A stretch of DNA of 60,984 nucleotides from Saprospiraceae bacterium (GCA_030728245.1 JANQZX010000131.1:1-60984), one strand, 5' to 3'. Shown: positions 1 through 7,274, numbered from the stretch's first letter. Numbers and translations: made by a program. The notes: generated from the sequence alone by a model not told the origin.

Positions 1-51
1 TCTACGAACAAAGAAGAAATGAAAGAATTAATGAAGAAAAACGTTAGCTAA
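1..51 (+). CDS. 3' end of an unidentified gene
   Basis: An open frame enters from the left edge and ends at a TAA at 49-51, encoding a short charged tail (STNKEEMKELMKKNVS). It is followed at once by the first copy of the intergenic repeat, which is where a cassette-like gene would be expected to end. Only 16 codons are visible, so the product cannot be named and the frame could be fortuitous. Confidence 0.3.
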   Translation, partial: STNKEEMKELMKKNVS

Positions 52-180
52 CAGCGTGTAAAAGAAATAGCGGGTTTAGTACTAAATCAAAGGTCAGTGC
101 TTTTCATAAAAGCCAGTACCAAATTGAAAGTGAAGTGCTTTTAAATCCGCTACTTCTCATACACGCAAACCGTTGTGCAT
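47..180 (+). repeat. Cassette-type intergenic repeat, copy A
   Basis: This is a large imperfect inverted repeat. GCGTGTA at 54-60 pairs with TACACGC at 160-166, and AGAAATAGCGG at 63-73 pairs with CCGCTACTTCT at 147-157. A small internal hairpin, GCTTTT-cat-AAAAGC, lies at 99-113. The unit starts with GCTAACAGC (47-55) and ends with a TTGTGC box (173-178). It shares its inner right half with copy D: TGAAAGTGAAGTGCTTTT at 125-142 matches 5064-5081 in 16 of 18 bases. The layout resembles integron attC sites, but the canonical RYYYAAC/GTTRRRY core is not exact. Confidence 0.7.
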
Positions 181-239
181 CATATGAACGTAACGACAAA
201 AGGACCTTGGAAATAATGCATATCAGACAATAAACATTA

Positions 240-1727
240 ATGAAAAAACAAATATTTCTCTTCCTTCTGGTAATACCAAGTTTAACAACATTTGGACAAG
301 TTGAGAAGATGACTGAACTATACAAATTAATTAAAGAAAAGGACAGCCTTCTTTTTACTATTGGGTTCAACACTTGCGACATCAAACAATTTGAAAATCT
401 TGTAAGTGAATCCTTTGAATTTTATCACGACCAAGCGGGAATTACAAATTCAAAAGCCCAATTTATTTCAGGAATACAAAACGGACTTTGTAAATTGCTC
501 TATAAACCAAAAAGGGTATTATCGGAAAATACAATGGAAGTATTTCCATTAGAAAAAAATGGTGTCATGTACGGTGCTATTCAAACAGGTATTCATAATT
601 TTTATGCCGTTGAAGATGATAAATCCGAATATCTCACCAGCATTGCTAAATTTACCCATGTTTGGATGTTAGAAAATGGGGATTTTAAATTAACAAGAGT
701 ACTAAGCTACGACCATAAAGATTTTGAAAAACCTTTTGATACAAACCTTTTATTTATTGATAAATCTGAAACAGAAAGATGGTTAAAACAAAAACATATT
801 CCAGCATTAGGTATTGGTTTTATTACAGACGGCAAAATTGAACAGATAAGTGTGTTTGGAGAATTACAGACAAACGAACCTGCACCAATAAATACAATAT
901 GGAATGTTGCATCAATGACAAAGCCAATTACAGCCATTATTGCTTTAAAATTAATAGATGCAGTGAAATGGGATTTAGACGAACCTATTTATAAATATTA
1001 TACCGACCCAGATGTTGCTAACGACCCAAGAGCTAAATTATTAACTACAAGAATTATTTTAAGCCATCAAACTGGTTTTCCAAATTGGCGTGGTAACAAT
1101 GCAGACGAAAAATTATCTTTTGAATTTAAGCCTGGAACAAAGTACCAATATTCTGGTGAAGGATATGAATACTTGCGAAAAGCCTTAGAAAAAAAGTTTA
1201 AGAAGTCATTAGAACAGTTGGCAAGTGAATTAATTTTTAATCCTCTAAAAATGAAGGACACCAGATTTATCTGGGATGACAAAATAGATTCAACCAGGTT
1301 TGCGAAGTGGCATAATGAAAAAGGTGAAGTTTATGTAACTCAGAAAAATACAACGGCCAATGCAGCAGACAATTTACTTACAACAGTTGAAGATTATTCT
1401 AAGTTTTTAGTTCATATATTGAATGGTGCCGGTTTATCTGACAAATTATATAAAGAGATGATAGCTGACCAGGTTAGGATAAACGATTATAAACATTTTG
1501 GCTTAGGGTGGTGGGTAGATGAAAGCATAAACAAAAATAAAGACTTTGCTCTTGTTCACGGAGGAGACGATATCGGTGTTCATACAATAACCTTTATTAT
1601 TCCAAACACAAAACAAGCCCTTTTAATTTTTACAAATTGTGATAACGGAACAGATGCCTTTGCAGAAATACTAGTGAAAATTTTAGGAAAAGACGGAGAG
1701 GGAATATTAAATATTGAAATGAAATAA
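240..1727 (+). CDS. Secreted NTF2-like plus serine-hydrolase (beta-lactamase fold) protein
   Basis: The 495-aa protein has a signal peptide (residues 1-20, ending TFGQ). An NTF2/SnoaL-like region at about 25-165 is followed by a class C beta-lactamase/transpeptidase-fold domain at about 175-490. The catalytic SxxK is S225-M-T-K228. The second motif reads YSGEGY (Tyr-Ser-Gly rather than the usual Tyr-x-Asn), and VHGGDD supplies the third (HxG-like). Proteins with this fold are esterases, peptidases or penicillin-binding proteins, and the substrate here is unknown. The fusion to an NTF2-like domain and the export signal suggest a periplasmic hydrolase. The gene sits directly after repeat copy A and opens a run of + strand accessory genes. 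Confidence 0.8.
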   Translation: MKKQIFLFLLVIPSLTTFGQVEKMTELYKLIKEKDSLLFTIGFNTCDIKQFENLVSESFEFYHDQAGITNSKAQFISGIQNGLCKLLYKPKRVLSENTMEVFPLEKNGVMYGAIQTGIHNFYAVEDDKSEYLTSIAKFTHVWMLENGDFKLTRVLSYDHKDFEKPFDTNLLFIDKSETERWLKQKHIPALGIGFITDGKIEQISVFGELQTNEPAPINTIWNVASMTKPITAIIALKLIDAVKWDLDEPIYKYYTDPDVANDPRAKLLTTRIILSHQTGFPNWRGNNADEKLSFEFKPGTKYQYSGEGYEYLRKALEKKFKKSLEQLASELIFNPLKMKDTRFIWDDKIDSTRFAKWHNEKGEVYVTQKNTTANAADNLLTTVEDYSKFLVHILNGAGLSDKLYKEMIADQVRINDYKHFGLGWWVDESINKNKDFALVHGGDDIGVHTITFIIPNTKQALLIFTNCDNGTDAFAEILVKILGKDGEGILNIEMK

Positions 1728-1783
1728 TATCTAACGCTAAAAGAGGTTTGTAAAGACTACTGTAAAACATAATATTGATAAAG

Positions 1784-2131
1784 ATGACAAAGACAGAAAT
1801 AGCTAAAGCATTCTCCATTGGAGAATTTGAAAAGACAAATAAATACATTTCAGAAAACGCAGTTTGGACTGTTGTAGAGGAAGATAAATTTGTAGGTAAA
1901 CAAGCAATTATTGACTATTGCGAACAAGTAGGAAATTACTTTAAATCAGTAACGACTGACTTCAAAACGTTGAATATTATTGCAGACGGCAACAAAGTGG
2001 TAGTTAATGGGACCGCAGAGTTTATGAGAGAAAACAAAAGGGTTTCATTTGTTTCAGCTTGTGACGTGTACGAATTTGATGACAACCATCAAATTCAAAA
2101 TATTACTTCATATTGTATTCAATCAAAATGA
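1784..2131 (+). CDS. NTF2-like / SnoaL-like family protein
   Basis: A small single-domain protein of about 115 aa with the alpha+beta pattern of the SnoaL/NTF2 superfamily (SIGEFEKTNKYISENAVW..., KAVVNGTAEF-type strands, a C-terminal ITSYCIQ strand). It has no signal peptide, so it is probably cytosolic. Members are enzymes or ligand binders and no specific activity can be read here. Translation could also begin at the in-frame TTG at 1775; ATG 1784 is preferred. Its stop overlaps the next start as ATGA, so the two are very probably translationally coupled. Confidence 0.7.
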   Translation: MTKTEIAKAFSIGEFEKTNKYISENAVWTVVEEDKFVGKQAIIDYCEQVGNYFKSVTTDFKTLNIIADGNKVVVNGTAEFMRENKRVSFVSACDVYEFDDNHQIQNITSYCIQSK

Positions 2132-2523
2132 TATATAAACTGAATAGCGAAGTAACTGCATTCCTGGACGAATTAAGCCATCCATTGAGAATTGAAATTG
2201 AGCAGTTGCGAAATTGCATATTAAATGCAAATGAAAATTTGACTGAAAATATAAAATGGAACGGGCCAAATTATTGCTTTGACAATGAAGACCGAATTAC
2301 AATGAGAGTTCAACCACCGACAAAACAAATTCAGATAATCTTTCATAGAGGTGCAAAAAAGCAGACGCAACCAGAAGACAAATTAATATCCAATAAAAGT
2401 AAAATATTAATTTGGAAAGAAAATGACAGAGCCTTTGTAACTTTTAAAAGTTTACAAGACATCGAAAGTGGAAAAACTGAATTGACATCCATTATAAATG
2501 AATGGATAAACGCTGCAAAATAA
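2128..2523 (+). CDS. DUF1801 domain protein
   Basis: A 131-aa protein starting at the ATG that overlaps the preceding stop (ATGA at 2128-2131); an upstream in-frame start would lie inside the previous gene. The sequence follows the DUF1801 (YdhG-like) pattern: an N-terminal helix with LRIEIEQLRNCIL, then ENIKWNGPNYCF and a beta-rich IQIIFHRGAKK stretch. The family has a TBP-like fold and no established general function. Together with the NTF2-like gene it forms a two-gene unit that ends at repeat copy B. A larger protein at 46.9 kb also carries this domain. Confidence 0.75.
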   Translation: MIYKLNSEVTAFLDELSHPLRIEIEQLRNCILNANENLTENIKWNGPNYCFDNEDRITMRVQPPTKQIQIIFHRGAKKQTQPEDKLISNKSKILIWKENDRAFVTFKSLQDIESGKTELTSIINEWINAAK

Positions 2524-2534
2524 AACAACGAATC

Positions 2535-2670
2535 GCTAATAGCACCTACAAGAAATTGGCGGTTTAGTGGTTAAATGAAGCTTTGTACTTCATATCAAGT
2601 TCAGTGCTAACAGACAGTTTCCTGCTTCGAAATTCGTCAACTTTACCACACCTGAAACCATTGTGGTGCT
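2535..2670 (+). repeat. Cassette-type intergenic repeat, copy B
   Basis: The unit begins GCTAATAGC (2535-2543), like GCTAACAGC in copy A and GCTTATAGC in copy E. AGCACC at 2541-2546 pairs with GGTGCT at 2665-2670, and AAATTGGCG pairs imperfectly with the CGTCAACTTT region near 2634. The core TTAAATGAAGCTTTGTACTT (2571-2590) matches copy E (6085-6104) in 18 of 20 bases and copy D (5023-5042) in 17 of 20. The outer arms are more decayed than in copy A. Confidence 0.65.
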
Positions 2671-2823
2671 CTCCCCATATCAAGAAAATTCGATTAATTT
2701 CTATCGCTAACGTTTTGAAAAATGGGAGTGAAAGATGACCGAAACGAGAGAAAAATCAAAAAGTATAAATTATTGACAATGAATAAAATAAATTGACTTT
2801 GGTTCGAGTTTAAAAAAAAATTA

Positions 2824-2850
2824 TTTGTACGGTTATTTACCGTACATTTG
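2824..2850 (+). promoter_or_regulatory. Promoter with palindromic operator for the TacAT-like pair
   Basis: TGTACGGT (2826-2833) and ACCGTACA (2839-2846) form a perfect 8-bp inverted repeat around a 5-bp spacer. The right arm runs into TACATTTG (2843-2850), an exact match to the Bacteroidota -7 box TAnnTTTG. A TTTG at 2824-2827 may serve as the -33 element, though the 15-bp spacing is shorter than the usual 19-21. The overlap of palindrome and -7 box suggests autorepression by the ribbon-helix-helix antitoxin encoded 18 bp downstream. Confidence 0.7.
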
Positions 2851-2867
2851 TTAATAACAATTATATC

Positions 2868-3149
2868 ATGGAAGAACAGTTAAGTAAAGACGAACGTATC
2901 GAGTTAAGAGTGACCTCTACTGACAAAAGAATTTTCAGAAGAGCGCAAAAACTAAGCGGAGATAAATCATTCAGCAGCTTTATTGTTAGAGTGGTTAAAC
3001 AACAAGCTGAAGAAATCGTAGCAAAAAATGACAGAATTATTGCTACTGAGAAAGATCGTAAAGTTTTCTTTAATTCTATTTTCGGTAATTCAACACCTAA
3101 TCAAAACTTAGTTGAAGCAGCTAAAAGATACAAATCGAAAAAAGCCTGA
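2868..3149 (+). CDS. DUF1778 (TacA-type) antitoxin
   Basis: A 93-aa protein with an N-terminal ribbon-helix-helix segment (RIELRVTSTDKRIFRRAQKLSG, then SFSSFIVRVVKQQAEEI), as in the DUF1778/TacA antitoxin family. The C-terminal tail (FNSIFGNSTPNQNLVEAAKRY) matches the region that wraps the acetyltransferase toxin. TacA-type proteins bind their operator as dimers and neutralise a GNAT toxin that acetylates the amino acid on charged tRNA. The gene lies 2 bp before the toxin gene and behind a clean palindromic promoter, the normal order for this family. Confidence 0.85.
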   Translation: MEEQLSKDERIELRVTSTDKRIFRRAQKLSGDKSFSSFIVRVVKQQAEEIVAKNDRIIATEKDRKVFFNSIFGNSTPNQNLVEAAKRYKSKKA

Positions 3150-3151
3150 AG

Positions 3152-3643
3152 TTGGATATATCTATATTAGACAAGACTCATAACCGAAAGGCATTTGAAT
3201 GTGAAGAGCCCCAGTTAACCCATTACATACAGAGACAAGTTAGTCAAGATGTAATAAAAAAGCTTGCCATTTGTTTTGTTGCAACCGACAATGACAATAA
3301 TGTAATTGGGTATTATACCTTATCAAGCGAAAGTCTTGGGAGAAAGCAGATTCCTGATAAGTATATCAAAAAAGTCCCTCAAAATTACAATGCTCCTGTC
3401 ATTTTACTCGGTCGTTTAGCGAGAGACATAACTGCAAAAGGAACTGGATTAGGAGAGTATTTACTTTTAGACGCCCTATTTAGAGCATTTACATTATCTG
3501 AAGAAAGCATCGGTGCAATGGCTGTTGTTGTAGATCCAATGAATGAATTTGCAGTGAAGTTTTACAAAAAATATGGTTTTGAACAACTTCCAGATAGTGA
3601 AAAAATGTTCATTCCAATGAATACTATAAGACAAATAATTTAA
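3152..3643 (+). CDS. GNAT acetyltransferase toxin (TacT-type)
   Basis: A 163-aa GNAT-fold protein starting from a TTG two bases after the antitoxin stop. Visible family features are the early FECEEPQLTHYIQRQ segment, the IGYYTLSSESL strand, LLGRLARD, and the acetyl-CoA-binding loop that follows it (AKGTGLGEYLLLDAL). The C terminus has the usual VVVDPMNEFAVKFYKKYGFEQ. TacT-like toxins acetylate aminoacyl-tRNA and block translation; the exact tRNA target cannot be inferred. Such pairs are often carried on mobile cassettes and stabilise them. Confidence 0.85.
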   Translation: MDISILDKTHNRKAFECEEPQLTHYIQRQVSQDVIKKLAICFVATDNDNNVIGYYTLSSESLGRKQIPDKYIKKVPQNYNAPVILLGRLARDITAKGTGLGEYLLLDALFRAFTLSEESIGAMAVVVDPMNEFAVKFYKKYGFEQLPDSEKMFIPMNTIRQII

Positions 3644-3675
3644 AAAACACAACACAACAAGTTATAAACCAAAGG

Positions 3676-3693
3676 GCGGAAAGTGGTTTCCGC
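3676..3693 (+). terminator. Hairpin downstream of the GNAT toxin
   Basis: GCGGAAA (3676-3682) and TTTCCGC (3687-3693) form a perfect 7-bp stem with a GTGG loop, 33 bp after the toxin stop. A run of four T follows at 3697-3700. It could be a weak intrinsic terminator, or the surviving arm of another cassette-type repeat. The gap 3644-4004 otherwise holds only short inverted repeats (for example GTCTC...GAGAGAC near 3719-3741) and no convincing gene. Confidence 0.45.
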
Positions 3694-4004
3694 ATGTTTT
3701 GGGTTCTTAAAAAACTTTGTCTCAGTGGACAAATGAGAGACATGCTACGGCTTATAATTACAATATTGCCTTCGATTTATACTGTAAGATAGACTTGGCC
3801 GTTGGAGTTGACTAAATCCAGTAGATTAAAAATCCATTTGATGATTTATAAAATAAATAGTTTACCTTGAGTTAGAAACGAAACAATCCTTCGCTAATAC
3901 AAACTAATTCTGGTTTATAGCCGAAAGTTTGTTTCACCTATATGGAATGCAATTATGTGCAGGATGAAATGAAATAACTATTAATAAAACAGAAATAAAC
4001 AATT

Positions 4005-4937
4005 ATGGAACAATTTTTAGAATCCACTTTTTGGACAGAACTTTTCAAAAACTTCCAAAACTGGTTAATTAATGAATTGCCGGGATTATTAATTGCATTA
4101 GTGCTATTTTTTTTAGCATCTAAAATCATTGATTTTTCTCTTAAAAAGTTAAATAAAACACTTTTAAACCGAGTTGCTAAGAACGAGGCACTGGACAGCG
4201 TTGAAGCAGAAAAAAGGATTATAACCTTAACATCTATTATTCACAGTTTATTAAAAATAATTCTATGGATAATATTTTTAATGATTATACTGCAAAAATT
4301 CGGTATAAATATTGCCCCAATATTAGCAGGTGCTGGTATCCTTGGATTGGCTGTTGGCTTTGGAGCACAAGAACTGGTAAGGGATTTTATTTCCGGATTT
4401 TTTATCATTCTTGAAAATCATATTCGTACTGGTGATGTGGCAATAATAAATGGAACAGGTGGATTGGTTGAAAAGATAGATTTTAGAACTACCACCCTTC
4501 GTGATTTTTCTGGAGTTGTACATGTTTTCCAAAATGGCAAAATTAGCGAAATATCAAATGTGACAAAAGATTGGTCTGCAATGGTATTTGATATTAGCGT
4601 TGCATATAAGGAAAATCCAGAAGTGGTAATGGATATAATGAAAAAAGTTGGAGACGAACTACAGAATGATCCGGAATTTAAGGATAAAATAATTGAACCA
4701 ATGGACATATTGGGCTTAGACGAGTTTGGCGATAGTGCAATTATTATTAAAGCTCGTTTAAAAACTAAACCAATGCAACAATGGGCAGTAGGTCGAGAGT
4801 ACAGAAAACGCCTAAAATATGCTTTCGACCATCATAATATCGAAATACCATTTCCACATACAACCGTTTATTGGGGCGATAAAATAAATCCTTTAAAGAT
4901 AGACGTCAATAATCAAATGCTAGATAAATTAAAATAA
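4005..4937 (+). CDS. Small mechanosensitive ion channel (MscS family)
   Basis: A 310-aa inner-membrane protein. Predicted membrane helices are at about 25-44, 72-98 and 104-135. The last is the pore helix, with the Gly/Ala-rich AGAGILGLAVGFGAQELVRD and FISGFFIILE typical of MscS. The cytoplasmic beta domain (GDVAIINGTGGLVEKIDFRTT, VFQNGKISEISN) and the C-terminal alpha/beta domain follow. The channel opens under membrane tension and releases solutes on osmotic downshift. It stands alone between a toxin-antitoxin pair and repeat copy D, with no promoter that is easy to see. Confidence 0.9.
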   Translation: MEQFLESTFWTELFKNFQNWLINELPGLLIALVLFFLASKIIDFSLKKLNKTLLNRVAKNEALDSVEAEKRIITLTSIIHSLLKIILWIIFLMIILQKFGINIAPILAGAGILGLAVGFGAQELVRDFISGFFIILENHIRTGDVAIINGTGGLVEKIDFRTTTLRDFSGVVHVFQNGKISEISNVTKDWSAMVFDISVAYKENPEVVMDIMKKVGDELQNDPEFKDKIIEPMDILGLDEFGDSAIIIKARLKTKPMQQWAVGREYRKRLKYAFDHHNIEIPFPHTTVYWGDKINPLKIDVNNQMLDKLK

Positions 4938-4978
4938 CTATCATGCCTATTTACCCATATCAATATGTAAAAACAAGG

Positions 4979-5120
4979 TGTTGTGCAACAACAATGTATA
5001 AACGCAATAACGGGTTAGGTGGTAAAATAAAGTTTTGTACTTTTCCCTAACTTTGTGCTATACTGAAAGGGAAGTACTTTTTAATCTTTTACTTCGTTAA
5101 TATTAGATCATTAGCTGCAA
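4979..5120 (+). repeat. Cassette-type intergenic repeat, copy D
   Basis: TGTTGTGCAACA (4979-4990) is a short hairpin that recalls the TTGTGC end-box of copy A. It is followed by CGGGTTAG (5011-5018), the core TAAAATAAAGTTTTGTACTT (5023-5042; 17 of 20 identical to copy B) and TGAAAGGGAAGTACTTTT (5064-5081; 16 of 18 identical to copy A). AATAACG near 5006 can pair with CGTTAATATT near 5095. Copy D links A and B, because it shares a different half with each. Confidence 0.65.
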
Positions 5121-5203
5121 GTACTCTAAAAACATTTTGTTACCTTTAAGCAATTGAAATTGTTAGTTTTCTTATATTTTGATTTGAGAAAACTCAAAAG
5201 CCA

Positions 5204-5713
5204 ATGGAACTTGATTCTATAGTTGACAGATTAACAAATTCTATCTAAAAACACTATATCCGAGTGATAGTTTCGAAACTGAGGTTCATAGAATCAGGCT
5301 AATTGATTTAAAGCAGATCACTAAGAAAAATGGTTTGAACTTTAATTGACAAGAAGAATTAGCAGACAAAAAAAGAGGTTTTTAAGCTAACGATAGCTAA
5401 TAATTATAATATCGTTCCAGGATTACTTAGTTTGGGTTAAGAAAGTAATCATCTTTATGTGCATTTACTTGAAAACGCACCATATAATATTGGTAATGAT
5501 AGCCTTTATGAAAGAGTTGCTGGAAATCTAGTTACTCTTTTTTGTAAATTTCCTTTCAAAAGGGTTTTAATGTGTTTATTGCTTTTAAAACAAAAACAAA
5601 GCTTATAGAACACTATCAGAATAAATATAGGCGCTTACGCTTTAGACGGTGATCGAATGATAATTCCAACAGATGCGGCTCAAGTTTTAGTTGATAAATT
5701 TTTCAAATCATAA
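5204..5713 (+). pseudogene. Decayed acetyltransferase-like gene
   Basis: Reading three frames in turn gives one continuous protein-like sequence: MELDSIVDRL..., SFETEVHRIRLIDLKQITKK, LTIANNYNIVPGLLSLG, ESNHLYVHLLENAPYNIGND, SLYERVAGNLVTLFCK, FIAFKTKTKLIEHYQN, IGAYALDGDRMIIPTDAAQV and LVDKFFKS. It is broken by TAA at 5246-5248, TGA at 5347-5349 (where Trp would be expected), a TAA after SLG near 5438, an extra A in the A-run near 5371 and at least two more frameshifts. The ERVAGNLVTL...KTKLIEHY pattern is that of GNAT-like proteins common in Bacteroidota accessory DNA. The assignment is from memory of the family and is moderate; the broken state is directly visible. Confidence 0.7.
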
Positions 5714-5715
5714 TC

Positions 5716-5850
5716 ATGGGACATATCAGACAAACAAAAGGTGTTATTGAACAATATGAAAAAAGTTTGGGTGCAGTACACCTTGGTAAACACAACATGG
5801 TCATTACTACCGAAACAGCATTAAAATTGACAAATAAATACTTTAAATAA
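5716..5850 (+). pseudogene. 44-codon chimeric fragment: partner-protein start joined to acetyltransferase tail
   Basis: This open frame begins MGHIRQ, matching the start of the next gene (MGLIRE). It then continues TKGVIEQYEKSLGAVHLGKH, NMVITTETALKLTNKYFK, a second version of the tail of the gene before it (TKLIEHYQN..., ALDGDRMIIPTDAAQVLVDK). It looks like the product of a tandem duplication or recombination that joined the 5' end of one gene to the 3' end of its neighbour. It is probably not a functional protein, although the frame itself is intact. Confidence 0.55.
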
Positions 5851-5856
5851 ATACAG

Positions 5857-6018
5857 ATGGGACTTATTAGAGAACCTCTTGATGTGGACTTTGTTGTTGA
5901 ATCAAGACCATTAACAAAAGCAGAAGAAAAAGCAATAAGTGACTTCATTCGAGCAGACAAAGAAAAACGCAAACAAAAGGAGGAGCGTAAAACAAGAATT
6001 ATAAAACAAAAATCCTAG
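5857..6018 (+). CDS. Small charged protein, partner of the decayed acetyltransferase
   Basis: The 53-aa protein is MGLIREPLDVDFVVESRPLT, KAEEKAISDFIRADKEKRKQ, KEERKTRIIKQKS. The N-terminal half is compact and the C-terminal half is a highly basic helix. Small proteins starting MGxIREPL and containing RPLT..E...IS.FI are, as I recall, recurrent next to GNAT-like genes in this phylum, but I know no characterised function. An antitoxin-like or accessory role is possible. The gene is intact although its neighbour is broken. It ends 27 bp before repeat copy E. Confidence 0.6.
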   Translation: MGLIREPLDVDFVVESRPLTKAEEKAISDFIRADKEKRKQKEERKTRIIKQKS

Positions 6019-6045
6019 CAACTCGTTTGAAAAAAGACACAAACC

Positions 6046-6125
6046 GCTTATAGCAGCTACAATAAACTTGTTTTTGTTGTGTCGTTAAATGAGGCTTTGC
6101 ACTTCGTATAAGGTACATTCGTTAC
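6046..6125 (+). repeat. Cassette-type intergenic repeat, copy E (partial)
   Basis: The start GCTTATAGCAGCTACAA (6046-6062) aligns with GCTAATAGCACCTACAA in copy B. TTAAATGAGGCTTTGCACTT (6085-6104) matches the copy B core in 18 of 20 bases. The right half and the closing arm are not recognisable, so this copy is truncated or decayed. The remaining gap to 6247 shows no gene. Confidence 0.6.
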
Positions 6126-6247
6126 CGTCTTTCCAAATACCTTTTTTATAAATTCAGAAAGTTTTCACCTAAACCTGTCTCATTTTTTTGCCCAAAACTG
6201 AAAGGACCATTTCTAAAAAAAATAGTTGCCAGGTCGAAGTGATACCC

Positions 6248-6292
6248 TTGCATTGTACTAAACAATACCGTAACTTTGATAGTAATACTATC
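6248..6292 (+). promoter_or_regulatory. Promoter with adjoining palindrome
   Basis: TTG at 6248-6250, a 20-bp spacer and TAACTTTG at 6271-6278 give a textbook Bacteroidota -33/-7 promoter for the gene at 6328. The -7 box runs into a perfect inverted repeat, GATAGT-aat-ACTATC (6278-6292), placed over the expected transcription start. That is a good position for a repressor site or a 5' RNA hairpin. Confidence 0.65.
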
Positions 6293-6327
6293 CTAAAGAC
6301 GGGGTGGTATCTTAACCAAATAAAATC

Positions 6328-7095
6328 ATGAAAACATCAAAAATTATTTACCTTTTATTACTCCCGCTAATTGTCTCCAGCTGTGCTATAATCAGGCCGG
6401 GGGAAGTTGGACTAAAACAAAAACTCGGTAAACTTTCAGAGGGTGTTTACAAACAGGGTACCGTATTGTACAACCCCATCATTACTAAAGTGATTAGAAC
6501 AAATGTGCAAATAAATAATATCGAACTAAGTTTGAGTTTGCCAAGCAAAGAAGGGTTAAGTATCGTTGCACAGATTTCTATCCTTTACAGAGTAGATGAA
6601 AATAGTGTTCCAAAAGTTATTCGAAACCTGGGTCAAGGATACGAAACTATCATATCAAACGTCTTTCGCTCTGCATCGGCAGATATTTGTTCTAAATACT
6701 TTGCTAAAGACATGCACTCTGGTATGAGAGCAGAAATAGAATCAGAGATTAAAGGAAAAATGAGTGAAACGCTGGAACAACAAGGCATTAATGTAAACTC
6801 TGTATTAATGAAAAGTATTCAATTGCCTGCCGGACTGGCCAGTTCAATTGAACAGAAATTACAGGCAGAACAGAATGCAATGAGAATGGAGTTCATTCTA
6901 CAACAAGAAAAATTAGAAGCCGAAAGAAAAATTATTGAAGCCACAGGAACTAAAGATGCACAGAAAATTCTTTCAGAAGGTTTGACTGATAATATCATCA
7001 AAATACGCAGTATAGAAGCTTTCCTGGAGTTATCGAAGACCAATAATAGTAAAATCATCATTACAAATGGTAAAGTTCCCTTTTTAATCGAATGA
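6328..7095 (+). CDS. Prohibitin/SPFH-family lipoprotein
   Basis: A 255-aa protein with a lipoprotein signal (LIVSSC, lipidated Cys at residue 19) in place of the usual transmembrane anchor. An SPFH domain spans about 20-190: RPGEVGLKQKLGKL, TNVQINNIELSLSLPSKEGL and VAQISILYRVD are typical of prohibitins. A coiled-coil region follows (EQKLQAEQNAMRMEFILQQE, KLEAERKIIEATG). SPFH proteins form ring-shaped membrane scaffolds that organise lipids and proteases. This one probably lies in the periplasm on a lipid anchor. It has its own promoter and no partner gene, and is followed by a strong terminator hairpin. Confidence 0.85.
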   Translation: MKTSKIIYLLLLPLIVSSCAIIRPGEVGLKQKLGKLSEGVYKQGTVLYNPIITKVIRTNVQINNIELSLSLPSKEGLSIVAQISILYRVDENSVPKVIRNLGQGYETIISNVFRSASADICSKYFAKDMHSGMRAEIESEIKGKMSETLEQQGINVNSVLMKSIQLPAGLASSIEQKLQAEQNAMRMEFILQQEKLEAERKIIEATGTKDAQKILSEGLTDNIIKIRSIEAFLELSKTNNSKIIITNGKVPFLIE

Positions 7096-7113
7096 TTCTC
7101 TTCATAGTAAATT

Positions 7114-7155
7114 AAAATACAAGAGGCTGTCTAAAAAGATAGCCTCTTGTATTTT
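7114..7155. terminator. Strong bidirectional hairpin terminator
   Basis: AAAATACAAGAGGCT (7114-7128) and AGCCTCTTGTATTTT (7141-7155) are perfect 15-bp complements. TCT/AGA adds three inner pairs around a tiny A loop. The A- and T-rich outer ends make it competent in both directions. It lies 18 bp after the SPFH gene stop. Confidence 0.8.
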
Positions 7156-7220
7156 AGCTTCTTTATCTAAAAAACATATAAATTTTTCCCAAGACCTACC
7201 CCATTTAATGACTATATTTA

Positions 7221-7274
7221 TGGACTACATGGCCATAATTTCTTCATAGTCCAGCGTTATAGGCATGTTAGGCA
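7221..7274 (+). repeat. Short inverted repeat followed by GTTAGGC box
   Basis: TGGACTA (7221-7227) pairs with TAGTCCA (7247-7253) around the palindromic ATGGCCAT. It is followed by GTTATAGGC and, at 7268-7274, GTTAGGC, which fits the integron core-site consensus GTTRRRY. No matching RYYYAAC partner was found upstream, so it is not a complete classical attC site. It sits just before the propeller gene. Confidence 0.35.

Noticed and set aside
5703-5972. 89-codon minus-strand open frame
   Set aside because: It is antisense to the acetyltransferase-tail fragment and the 53-aa gene, which both match recognisable patterns on the + strand.
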